In this document: piece by piece, positions 47,691 to 56,174 of the stretch
Layout: every line of letters starts with the position of its first letter
Numbering within the stretch: position 1 is the stretch's first letter
Assembly: GCA_963743035.1 (NCBI GenBank)
Contig: CAVUOB010000007.1
Location: 1-64,000, forward strand
Origin: PALSA-911 sp963743035
Lineage (GTDB): Bacteria > Pseudomonadota > Alphaproteobacteria > Acetobacterales > Acetobacteraceae
Length of the DNA: 64,000 bases
Reading direction: 5' to 3'
The notes under the pieces: model-generated
Database searches by the model: none
Seen by the model: the letters and a program-made list of their open reading frames with translations, nothing else
Told to the model about the DNA's origin: nothing
Position numbers and translations under genes: made by a program

Positions 47691-49319
47691 ATGAGGGCGC
47701 TGATCCGGGTTCTCGGCCTGTGGCGGGGCCGTACGGCCTGGCTGGCGGCCGGGGCGATCGTCAGCTTCGCCTCGCTGGGTGTCGCGATCGGGCTGATGAC
47801 ATGGTCCGGCGTGACGCTGGCCGCGGCGCTGGGCGCAAGCGCGCTGGCGGCGCCGGGATTGCTGCGCGGGCTGGGCTCGGCGCGGGTGCTGCTGCGCTAT
47901 TTCGAACGCCTGACCACGCATGCGGCCACGTTCCGCGCGCTGGCGGACCTCCGGGTATGGTTCTTCCGCGGCCTGGCGCGAGGGGCCGCCGGCGGGCTGG
48001 GGTTCCGCCGCGCCGGGGATTTGCTGGCGCGGCTGGTGAACGACGTGGAGGCGCTGGACGGGCTGTACATGCGCATCCTGCTGCCGCTTGGCGGTGCGAT
48101 CCTGCTGCTGCCGGTGCTGGTGCTGCTGCTGGCGCAAGCCAACGGGAAGCTGGCGCTGGCGGTCGGGCTGCTGTTCGCGGTGGCCGGCTTCCTGCTGCCA
48201 TGGCTGGCGGCGCAGCGCAGCCTGGCCGCGGGGCAGGGGCTGGCCGAGGCCTCTGCGGCGCTGCGGGTTAGCGTGATCGACGCGCTGTCCGGCTTGCGGG
48301 AGGTGCGCGCGTTCAGCGCCGAGGGCCGCATGCTGGCGGCGGTGCAGGCGCGCGAGGCCTCGCTGCTGAACGCGCAGCACGCCCTGGCCGGGCGGGTGTC
48401 GCTGGCGGGGGCGGGCAGTTTCCTGTGCGCCCAGGCGGCGTTCCTGTGCGTGCTGCTGACCGCCGGGGCCGACCCGATGGCGGCCATCGCCGGTGTGTTC
48501 CTGATCCTGGCGGCGTTCGAGGCGATTTCCGGGCTGCCGCGCGCCGGCGCGCTGGCCGGCCATGCCGCCGCGGCCGCCGCGCGCGTGCTGGCGGCGGCCG
48601 AGGCGCCGTCCGCCGCACCCGACCCGGCGCGGCCGGCAGCGCCGCCGTCCAGCTCGGCCCTGCGATTCGAGGGCGTGCATTTCGCCTGGGACGCCGCGCG
48701 CGGCAAGGTGTTCGACGGCCTGACGCTGGAGGTGGCGCCGGGCGCGAGGGTGGCGTTGCTGGGGCCGTCCGGCGCCGGCAAGTCCACCCTGGCGGCACTG
48801 GCGCTGAAGGTGGAGTTGCCGCAATCGGGCAGGATCCTGCTGGGTGGGGTGGATATCGCCAACATGAATGCGGCGGATGTGCGCGCCCGCATCGGCTGGT
48901 TGAGCCAGGCGACGCATCTGTTCGACGACAGCATTCGCAACAACCTGCTCCTGGCCCGTCCGGATGCCGATGACGGCGCGCTGTGGGCGGCGCTGGATGC
49001 GGCGCAGATCGGCGAGATGGTGCGCGCGCTGCCCGACGGTCTGGATACCTGGGTGGGCGAAAGCGGCGCCCGGTTCTCCGGCGGGCAGGGACGGCGGCTG
49101 GCGCTGGCCCGGGCGCTGCTGACAAAGGCGCCGATCCTGATCCTGGACGAGCCCTGTGCGGGTCTGGACGCGGAGACCGAGCGGGCGTTCCTGGCCACCC
49201 TGAACGACGCGGCGCCTGGCCGAAGCCTGATCCTGATCGCCCACCGGTTGACCGGCGTCGAGCGTCTGGACCGCATCTTCCGCCTGTCGGCCGGCCACGC
49301 GGTTGCCGCCGCCGCGTGA
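47691..49319 (+). CDS. cydC: Thiol reductant ABC exporter subunit CydC
   Basis: A 542-aa half-transporter paired with CydD, beginning 13 bp after its stop. LLRYFERLTTHAATFRALADLRVWFFRGLA is the CydC intracellular loop, followed by the ATPase with Walker A GPSGAGKSTLAALAL, signature FSGGQGRRLALARALL and Walker B ILILDEPCAGLD. Only ATG 47,691 is in frame among the nearby start codons. Confidence 0.88.
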   Translation: MRALIRVLGLWRGRTAWLAAGAIVSFASLGVAIGLMTWSGVTLAAALGASALAAPGLLRGLGSARVLLRYFERLTTHAATFRALADLRVWFFRGLARGAAGGLGFRRAGDLLARLVNDVEALDGLYMRILLPLGGAILLLPVLVLLLAQANGKLALAVGLLFAVAGFLLPWLAAQRSLAAGQGLAEASAALRVSVIDALSGLREVRAFSAEGRMLAAVQAREASLLNAQHALAGRVSLAGAGSFLCAQAAFLCVLLTAGADPMAAIAGVFLILAAFEAISGLPRAGALAGHAAAAAARVLAAAEAPSAAPDPARPAAPPSSSALRFEGVHFAWDAARGKVFDGLTLEVAPGARVALLGPSGAGKSTLAALALKVELPQSGRILLGGVDIANMNAADVRARIGWLSQATHLFDDSIRNNLLLARPDADDGALWAALDAAQIGEMVRALPDGLDTWVGESGARFSGGQGRRLALARALLTKAPILILDEPCAGLDAETERAFLATLNDAAPGRSLILIAHRLTGVERLDRIFRLSAGHAVAAAA

Positions 49320-49577
49320 CGCGCAGCCGTTCTTTGCGCCGCAGCATCAAGAGTGAAATGGCTCCAGGCCAGTTTTCGCAAGCAATTTCACCAGTCTGAG
49401 ATCGCTTCGCGGTCCCGGTTCGGCTGACATTGCTATGGTTCGATTAAGAAACGGTGCCGGTTGGCCGCGGAGTAATTTGGTCTGGCCGGGCGCCAATTTG
49501 GCTATGGCCATTCTGCCAGCCTGTGAACTACACTAGGAGTTGAACCTGACTACACCCTCTCAGGGAGAGATTACAGC

Positions 49578-51257
49578 ATGGCCACATTCAATGTTCCGGC
49601 AGGGACCACCCAGACGCTTACGGGAAACCTCACGGGCACGAATATCATTGAAGGCAACGCGGATTCGACGTTCGCCGGCGGCGGCGGCGGCATCCTGTCG
49701 GTAACAGGCAACGCCAACAACAGCGTCAACACCGTCACCGGTGGCACGCTGAGGATCGCCCAGACCGCCAAGGGCGCCAGTTTCGCGCTGCATTACGCCG
49801 CCCTTACCGTCACGCTGAGCGCCGATAACGTCAGCATCTCCGCCGATCACTCACTGGCGTTGTTGGCGCAGAGCGCCAACAACGCCAGTGTCACACTGAG
49901 CAGTTCGACCATCTATTTCGGGGCCGACGCCTATAACGCGACGATCACCTATGCCGGCGGCTCGGGGAATATCGTGGGCCTGTCGCCTACCATGGCCAAC
50001 TCGGACAATCTGGAGAACGTCACCCTCCAGAACATGTCAGACGGCGACCGGTTCTATATTGGGAACCTCAAGACCTTGACGGTGGGGCCCGTCTACAACC
50101 TGGCCACCCAAACCCTTACCTTCAGCACGTCCGCCCATAACTACACGCTGAACGTGACGCTCGCGAGCGGGGCCCCGACCACCTTTACCTATTCCAACGG
50201 CGTTTTCACCAATACCTGTTTCCTCGCGGGCACGTGCATCTCCACGCCCGCCGGCGAGGTGCCGGTAGAGGCGCTGCAGGCCGGGGATGGCGTCGACATC
50301 CTCATGGACGGCGTGCGGCAGACCGGACGGGTGCGCTGGATCGGCTGGCGCAGCGTGAAGGCGGCCGACCTGCCGGCCGAGGATGCGTATCCCGTGCGCA
50401 TTCGCGCGCATGCGTTCGCCCCGGACATGCCGCATGCGGACCTGCTGATCACCCCGGAGCATTGCGTGTTCATCGACGGCGGCCTGGTACCGGCGCGCAT
50501 GCTGGTCAACGGCGGCAGCATCGTCATCGACCGCAGCATCAGCGCCTACACCTATTATCATGTGGAACTGGAGCAGCACGCGATCCTGCTCGCCGAGGGG
50601 TTACCGACCGAGAGCTACCTGGACACCGGCAACCGCAGCCGCTTCGCCAACGCGGCGGTGGCCGGCCTGTTCCCGGGCGTGCACGTGGATGCCGCCGGTT
50701 TCTGGGAGCAGGACGCCGCGGCGCCGCTGACGGTGGATCCGCTGACCGTGGAGCCAATCTGGCAGCGGCTGCGCGCGCGCGGCGTGGCGCTCGGCCATGG
50801 CGCGGCGGCGCTGGTGACGACGGCCGAGCCGGATCTGTGCCTGGAGGCCGGTGGCCGGATGATGCGTCCGGTCTTCGTCCAGGATGGACGGCATGTGTTC
50901 GTGCTGCGCGGCGCCGCGGACGGTTTCCGGCTGCTGTCGAATTCCGCCAGGCCGGCCGATGCGCGGCCCTGGCTGGACGACCGCCGCCAGCTCGGCGTCT
51001 GCGTGCGCCGGCTGATCCTCGACGACGGCACCGAACGGCGGGAGATCCCGGTCGACCACCCGGCGCTGAGCCGGGGCTGGTGGGAGACAGAGCAGGCCGA
51101 TGGCGGCCTCGTCCGCTGGACCGATGGGGCCGCGACCTTCGCCCTGCCGGTCGGCACCTGCACCGTGGAAGTCGAGTTGAGCGGGGAGATGCATTACCCG
51201 TTCGAGGCGGCGCGAAGCGGCGATGAGGCCGCCGGCGAGCTGCGTTACGCAGCGTAG
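49578..51257 (+). CDS. Hint-domain (hedgehog/intein-like) protein
   Basis: A 559-aa protein. Residues 1-210 are Thr/Ser/Asn/Gly-rich and beta-strand-like with no signal peptide, as in type I secreted proteins. A Hint domain starts with Cys 214 in CFLAGTCISTPAGEVPVEALQAGD and continues through the LLITPEHCVFIDGGLVPARMLVNG strand, the Hint_2 pattern common in Acetobacteraceae. The C-terminal third is unrecognised. Such Hint domains may self-cleave; the substrate is unknown. GGGAGAG precedes the ATG. A perfect 18-bp intragenic hairpin lies in its N-terminal coding part. Confidence 0.82.
   Translation: MATFNVPAGTTQTLTGNLTGTNIIEGNADSTFAGGGGGILSVTGNANNSVNTVTGGTLRIAQTAKGASFALHYAALTVTLSADNVSISADHSLALLAQSANNASVTLSSSTIYFGADAYNATITYAGGSGNIVGLSPTMANSDNLENVTLQNMSDGDRFYIGNLKTLTVGPVYNLATQTLTFSTSAHNYTLNVTLASGAPTTFTYSNGVFTNTCFLAGTCISTPAGEVPVEALQAGDGVDILMDGVRQTGRVRWIGWRSVKAADLPAEDAYPVRIRAHAFAPDMPHADLLITPEHCVFIDGGLVPARMLVNGGSIVIDRSISAYTYYHVELEQHAILLAEGLPTESYLDTGNRSRFANAAVAGLFPGVHVDAAGFWEQDAAAPLTVDPLTVEPIWQRLRARGVALGHGAAALVTTAEPDLCLEAGGRMMRPVFVQDGRHVFVLRGAADGFRLLSNSARPADARPWLDDRRQLGVCVRRLILDDGTERREIPVDHPALSRGWWETEQADGGLVRWTDGAATFALPVGTCTVEVELSGEMHYPFEAARSGDEAAGELRYAA
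49852..49890. repeat. Perfect 18-bp inverted repeat inside the Hint gene
   Basis: CACTGGCGTTGTTGGCGC, loop AGA, then its exact reverse complement. In frame it encodes SLALLAQSANNASVTL. An 18-bp perfect stem with a 3-nt loop within coding sequence is not expected by chance. Confidence 0.9.
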
Positions 51258-51287
51258 GGGCGGTCTTCCACCGGGAGAACATATCGA

Positions 51288-51324
51288 GGCGCGGTTCCAT
51301 TCAGGACCGCGCCTTTTCCTTCTT
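51288..51324 (+). terminator. Rho-independent terminator of the Hint gene
   Basis: GGCGCGGT...ACCGCGCC stem with a 10-nt loop that can pair further (TCC/GGA), followed by TTTTCCTTCTT. Lies 31 bp after the stop. Confidence 0.75.
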
Positions 51325-51506
51325 AACGGGAAAGGAGGGAAGGGTTTGGAGGCTTTCCGCTCATGCGCGGACGGCTTCGCGCATCGGATGGCATGAATAT
51401 TATATCACATCTCCGTGCAGTATCAAAAATCACGATAAATTAACCATTATACCAGAAAAAGACACATGCGCTTCGAGCGCGTCATTTTATTTCCGGGAGC
51501 AGAGCC

Positions 51507-54500
51507 ATGGCTGTTGCAACGAGGATCGGTTTGGGTGCGGGCGCGGACCTCACCCTTGGGGGGCCGGGTACGCCTGGGTTGGTGGCGGTCGGTGCGCCCG
51601 ACACGGTGGGGGCTGGCGGGAACGTGCTGCGGGTGGGCGTTGGCCAGCAATATTCGACCCTGTCGGCGGCGATCGGCGCGTCCCATGACGGCGACCTGAT
51701 CCTGATCGATGCCGGCACCTATACCAATGACTTCGCCACCATCACGCACAAGATCACGATTGAGGGCGTGGGCGGCATGGCCAATCTGGTGGCGACCATC
51801 GCGCCGCCGAACAACAAGGGCATCCTGGTCGTCGACAACGACGTGACGATCAAGAACCTGTCCTTCTCCGGCGCCGCCGTTTCCGATGCGATGGGCGGCA
51901 ACGGTGCCGGCATCCGCTACGAAGGCGGGCAGATGGTGCTGATCAATGATGCTTTCATCGGCAACCAGAACGGCATCATGGGCAATCCGGTGATCGCCGG
52001 GTTGACCAACACCGTCACCATCGATCACAGCGTGTTCTCCGGCAACGGCTCGGGCACCGGCTACACCCATAACCTCTATATCGGCGCGGTCGACAATCTT
52101 ACCGTCACCAACAGCATCTTCCAGAATGCCGTGGTCGGCCACGAGTTCAAGAGCCGGGCGCTGGTCAACGACATCGAGAACAATATCTTCAGCGACGGGC
52201 CGACCGGCACGGCGAGCTACGACATCGACCTGCCGAATGGCGGCGTCGCCCTGATCAAGAACAACGTGATCGAGAAGGGACCGCTATCGCAGCAACAGAA
52301 CATGGTGCATTTCGGCGGCGAGGGCATCCCGTACGCGGGTTCGTCGCTGACCGTGACCGGCAACAGTTTCGTCAACGACCGCACCAGCAGCACTGTGGCC
52401 GTGCTGAACCAGACCATCACCAGCGCGACCATCACCGGCAACAGCTTTACCGGGATTTCTACCGCGAACATAGCGTCGGGGCCGGCGACCGAGACCGGCA
52501 ACACCGATGGTTCCGGCAACCCGCTGCCGGATACCACGCTGGTCGGCGTGCTGCCGGGCAGCACGCTCATCATCACCGACGCGCTGGACCACAATGTGGC
52601 GCTGACCGGGTCGCTGAAGGCGGTGCAGGGCGGCAGCGGGCATCTGACGGTCAGCGCCGTCGCCGGCCACGTGATTGCCATCGGCGGGTCGGGCGGCATG
52701 GATTTCTCCGAGGTCGCGGGCTCCGGCGGCAACCAGATCTCTACCGTCGCCGGCTCGGTCAACAGCATCAATGTCACCGGCCAGGACAGTATCGACAGCG
52801 AGGGCACGGACAGGATCGTCGCCGGGACCGGCAACGTCACCGGGCAGATCGGCGGCAGCGCGATCATCGATGACGGCTTCAACGACGACAAATGGACCGT
52901 CCTCGGCACCGCGGTGTTTACCGGCCATGGCGGCCGACCGGTGATCAACACCGGCCCGAACGCCAATGTCACGATCAACGGCCCGCTCGGCTATCTGGAA
53001 GTGCAGAACAACGGCGGCACCGCACAGTTCGACATTTTCCAGGGCGGCGCCGAGGAGGTGATGTCGATCACCGGCGGCGGCGTGGACGCGAAGGTCTATG
53101 GTGGCGTCATCACGGCGACCACGGCGAGTAGCGGGCAGGGCAGCGTGCTGCGGTTCGGGGCGGGGCAGGTGCTGCTGACCAGCCTGGGCAACGACACGAT
53201 CTATGCTGGATCGGGCAGCGAGACCATCATCGTTTCCGGTCACGCGACGGTCTATGCCGGAACCGGAACACTGTCGCTGTACGGCCGCGGCAGCAGCGGC
53301 GCGACGTTCTACGGCAATGGCGGCACGTATCTGATATCCGGCGATACCGGCAACATCACCTATTACGGCGGCGCGAAGGACAGCACGATCAACCTTCAAC
53401 TATCCAGCAACACGCTGATCGGCGGCACCGGCAGGCTGACCGTGAACGGCGGTTCGCGGGAGGTCATCACCGGGGGCACGGGCGGGCTGACCTACATCGC
53501 CAGCGACGGCGGCGGCGCCAATACCATCACGACGGCGGTGGGTGCGCTGGATCTGCTGACCCTGGCGGCGGCCAATACGGTGAACAGCTGGGGTCAGGAC
53601 GTGATCAACGGCGGCACCGGCAACCAAACGATCACGGTGCACGGAAATTCCGTCATCAACGGCAGCAGCGGCAACAGCTACATCACGCTGAGCGGCATCG
53701 ACACGCTGAACGGCGTGGGCTACGACCAGGTCACGGTCACCGCCGGCGCCGATGCGACGATCAACGCGGGGCGCCTGACCAAGGTGCAGGAGACCGGCGC
53801 GACGGTGCGGTTCACCAATCCGGCCGGCCCCTATGCCGCCAGCGCCACCGTCACCGGCGGCGCGGCCTCCATCAACGGCGGCAGCGGGACGGCTTTGTCC
53901 GTGACCACCACGAAGGGGGTTTCGACCTCCGTCACGCTCGGTGCTGGCACGGTGTCGGTCACCACGGCGGGCAACGACCTGGTCCATGCCGGCTCCGGCG
54001 CCGACACGGTGACGATCACCGCCGCGAACACGCAGATCTGGGGCGGCTCCGGCACGCTGACGGTGGCGAACAACGACTGGACCGCTGGCGACGCGCAGAC
54101 GATCTACGGCGGTTCCGGCCTGGTTATGGCCGATGCCGGTGCGGGAGCGTTGACCTTCATCGGCGGGTCCGGCAGCGCGGTGATCAATGGGCGCTACGGC
54201 TCGCTGTACGTGACCGGCGGCTCTGGGAGCCTGACCGTGACCGGCGGCGGCGGGGCGACGAACTTTACCGCTGGCTCCGGGACCGCAAACCTGACCATGA
54301 GCACGGCCGGCGGGACTGTCGTGTTCGGCACCGGCAATACCACCGTGCAGGTCGCGAGCTGGGGCAACGGCGTGCTGTTCGACTTCGTCGCCGGTGCCGG
54401 CGGGGCGGCGGATGTGATCAAGGGCTTCCGCAGCGGCACCGACAAGCTGGTGCTGATGGGCGGCGTCGGCGTGCAGTCCCAGAGCGTCAGCGGCGGATCG

Positions 54501-54575
54501 GCGAACCTGGTGCTGACGGACGGCACCAGCGTGCAACTGGCGGGCGTCACCAACACGACGCATTTGTTCGGGTAA
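51507..54575 (+). CDS. Large secreted beta-helix / repeat protein
   Basis: A 1,022-aa protein without a Sec signal. Residues about 40-340 form a right-handed parallel beta-helix (YSTLSAAIGASHDGDLILIDAGTY, then many short N-x-I/V-x-N strands). Residues about 370-970 consist of Gly-Gly-Ser/Thr-Gly-rich repeats of the pattern GGTG-L-T-V and NTI, like RTX-type beta-roll or adhesin repeats but without a clear GGxGxDxUx calcium nonapeptide. The C-terminus VIKGFRSGTDKLVLMGGVG...VQLAGVTNTTHLFG resembles type I secretion ends. Likely an extracellular adhesin or matrix protein; the secretion genes are not here. Upstream 51,380-51,506 is AT-rich. Confidence 0.75.
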   Translation: MAVATRIGLGAGADLTLGGPGTPGLVAVGAPDTVGAGGNVLRVGVGQQYSTLSAAIGASHDGDLILIDAGTYTNDFATITHKITIEGVGGMANLVATIAPPNNKGILVVDNDVTIKNLSFSGAAVSDAMGGNGAGIRYEGGQMVLINDAFIGNQNGIMGNPVIAGLTNTVTIDHSVFSGNGSGTGYTHNLYIGAVDNLTVTNSIFQNAVVGHEFKSRALVNDIENNIFSDGPTGTASYDIDLPNGGVALIKNNVIEKGPLSQQQNMVHFGGEGIPYAGSSLTVTGNSFVNDRTSSTVAVLNQTITSATITGNSFTGISTANIASGPATETGNTDGSGNPLPDTTLVGVLPGSTLIITDALDHNVALTGSLKAVQGGSGHLTVSAVAGHVIAIGGSGGMDFSEVAGSGGNQISTVAGSVNSINVTGQDSIDSEGTDRIVAGTGNVTGQIGGSAIIDDGFNDDKWTVLGTAVFTGHGGRPVINTGPNANVTINGPLGYLEVQNNGGTAQFDIFQGGAEEVMSITGGGVDAKVYGGVITATTASSGQGSVLRFGAGQVLLTSLGNDTIYAGSGSETIIVSGHATVYAGTGTLSLYGRGSSGATFYGNGGTYLISGDTGNITYYGGAKDSTINLQLSSNTLIGGTGRLTVNGGSREVITGGTGGLTYIASDGGGANTITTAVGALDLLTLAAANTVNSWGQDVINGGTGNQTITVHGNSVINGSSGNSYITLSGIDTLNGVGYDQVTVTAGADATINAGRLTKVQETGATVRFTNPAGPYAASATVTGGAASINGGSGTALSVTTTKGVSTSVTLGAGTVSVTTAGNDLVHAGSGADTVTITAANTQIWGGSGTLTVANNDWTAGDAQTIYGGSGLVMADAGAGALTFIGGSGSAVINGRYGSLYVTGGSGSLTVTGGGGATNFTAGSGTANLTMSTAGGTVVFGTGNTTVQVASWGNGVLFDFVAGAGGAADVIKGFRSGTDKLVLMGGVGVQSQSVSGGSANLVLTDGTSVQLAGVTNTTHLFG

Positions 54576-54589
54576 GGAGGCATCGGCCG

Positions 54590-54624
54590 CCGGATCGCTT
54601 TCACCCCGTGTGAAAACGATCCGG
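54590..54624. terminator. Hairpin between convergent genes
   Basis: CCGGATCG and CGATCCGG arms with inner TTCAC/GTGAA pairs, in the 59 bp between the beta-helix gene and the opposing S41 protease gene. Confidence 0.65.
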
Positions 54625-54634
54625 TGGCTTGTGG

Positions 54635-56167
54635 CTACGGTCCGTTGAAGACCGGCAGCAGGGCGCTGGCGTAAGCGGCGGGATGGGTCAGCAGGAAGCG
54701 CGCCGCCTGCAGGTCGGTGTCCCGCCCCTCGGCGGCGGGACACGCGTCGCGGATCGCCAGCGTCTGGGCGGCCGGGATGGGGGCGCGGGCGGCGCGATGG
54801 CGGGCGATGGCCGCCGCCATCGGCTGCGACCCGTCCGCCAGGCTGGCAAGCTGGCGGTTGAGGGCATCCTGGCCCAGGCTCGTGCAGACCTGGGGCAGCA
54901 CGCCCAGGCCCTGGATTGGCCAGCCTAGCGGGGCGAGCACGCGGCTCCAGGTCAGGAACAGCTCCCCGCCATCGGGCAGCGGGGCGATCGCCTGCACCAG
55001 GCCCTTGCCCAGGGTGACGCTGCCGACCACCACGGCGCGGCCGCGATCAGCCAGCGCCGCGGCCAGGATCTCGGCGGCGCTGGCGGAACGGCCATCGACC
55101 ACGACCACCACCGGCGTATCGCCGTCGAGTTCGCTGGCATTGGACCGCCAGACGCGTGAGGATTCCGGGTCGCGTCCGGCTGTGGTGGCGACCACGCCGG
55201 CGGGCAGCAGCTCATCAGCGACGGCCACGGCCTCGCGCAGCAGGCCGCCGCGGTTGCCGCGCAGGTCGATGATCAGGCCGGTGGGCGGATGCGGGCCGGC
55301 CATGGTGCGCTCCAGCTCATGCGCCAGGCGGGCATCGGTGCGGCGGCTGAAGCCGGTGATGCGCACGATCAGGATATCGCCGATGCGTTCGGAGAAGACC
55401 GTTTCCGGCGGCACCATCGCCCGCAGCAGCTCGACGTCATGAGTGCGGCCGTCGCGGCTGCGGTAGACGACGTCCACGATCGTGTCTTCCGGACCGGCGA
55501 TCCAGCTGGCCACGGTGGCGGCGTCTTCGCGCCGCACCGGCTGGTCATCCACCGTCAGGATACGGTCGCCGACGCGCATGCCCGCCAGCGCCGCGGGGCC
55601 GTCGGCGATGATGGACTGCACGACCACGAAGCCGCCCTGGCGCACCAGGGTGATGCCGGCGCCGGCCAGGCCGGTGCGGCGCGCGCGGTCATCCCCGGCG
55701 TCGGCCGGCGGCACGTAGCGCGAATACGGGTCGAGATGGTTGAACAATTCATCGAAATAGCCGCGCAGGATGCCGCTGGTGCCGGCCCTGCGCACCGGCG
55801 CGGAGGCATTCCAGGCGGCGGTGGTGAGCGCGATGGTGGCGTCCACCCAGGCGCCGGGCCGATCGTCCGCGCCGGTCGGGGCGGGGTGGCTGGCCAGCAC
55901 ATGGCCGCCGCTGGAAAGGATCAGCTGGCCGTCCCGCGCCTCCACCGACAACGCCGGATCGAGCGCGGTCAGGCCGCGCAGGCCCCATAGCGTGAGCTGC
56001 GCCAGCGCCACCGGCTCCAGCGTGCGCGGCGCCATGAAGGTCAGTGCGGTGAGGTAGACCTGGGCGGCGAGCCGGGGATCCCAGCCTGGCTGGGCGGTCA
56101 CGACAGGTTCGGCCCGCACGGGCGCGCCGAACAGCAGCACCAGCAGCAGGAAGGAACAGTGCCTCAC
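54635..56167 (-). CDS. S41-family C-terminal processing peptidase
   Basis: A 510-aa periplasmic protease. The signal peptide is MRHCSFLLLVLLFGAPVRAEP. A PDZ domain spans about 170-250 (GGFVVVQSIIADGPAALAGMRVGDRILTVDDQPV); the catalytic Ser is in VVVDGRSASAAEILAAALAD and the Lys in VTLGKGLVQ. The start is GTG 56,167, giving the signal peptide directly; an upstream in-frame start would add a proline-rich leader overlapping rnr. The active-site layout is that of CtpA/Prc proteins, but the N-terminal region is atypical. Confidence 0.82.
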   Translation of the reverse strand: MRHCSFLLLVLLFGAPVRAEPVVTAQPGWDPRLAAQVYLTALTFMAPRTLEPVALAQLTLWGLRGLTALDPALSVEARDGQLILSSGGHVLASHPAPTGADDRPGAWVDATIALTTAAWNASAPVRRAGTSGILRGYFDELFNHLDPYSRYVPPADAGDDRARRTGLAGAGITLVRQGGFVVVQSIIADGPAALAGMRVGDRILTVDDQPVRREDAATVASWIAGPEDTIVDVVYRSRDGRTHDVELLRAMVPPETVFSERIGDILIVRITGFSRRTDARLAHELERTMAGPHPPTGLIIDLRGNRGGLLREAVAVADELLPAGVVATTAGRDPESSRVWRSNASELDGDTPVVVVVDGRSASAAEILAAALADRGRAVVVGSVTLGKGLVQAIAPLPDGGELFLTWSRVLAPLGWPIQGLGVLPQVCTSLGQDALNRQLASLADGSQPMAAAIARHRAARAPIPAAQTLAIRDACPAAEGRDTDLQAARFLLTHPAAYASALLPVFNGP

Positions 56168-56174
56168 CAATGCC

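Noticed and set aside
45861..49298. 1,145-aa minus-strand frame opposite cydDC
   Set aside because: Arg/Pro/Gln/His-rich shadow frame; both plus-strand ABC genes have complete ATPase motifs.
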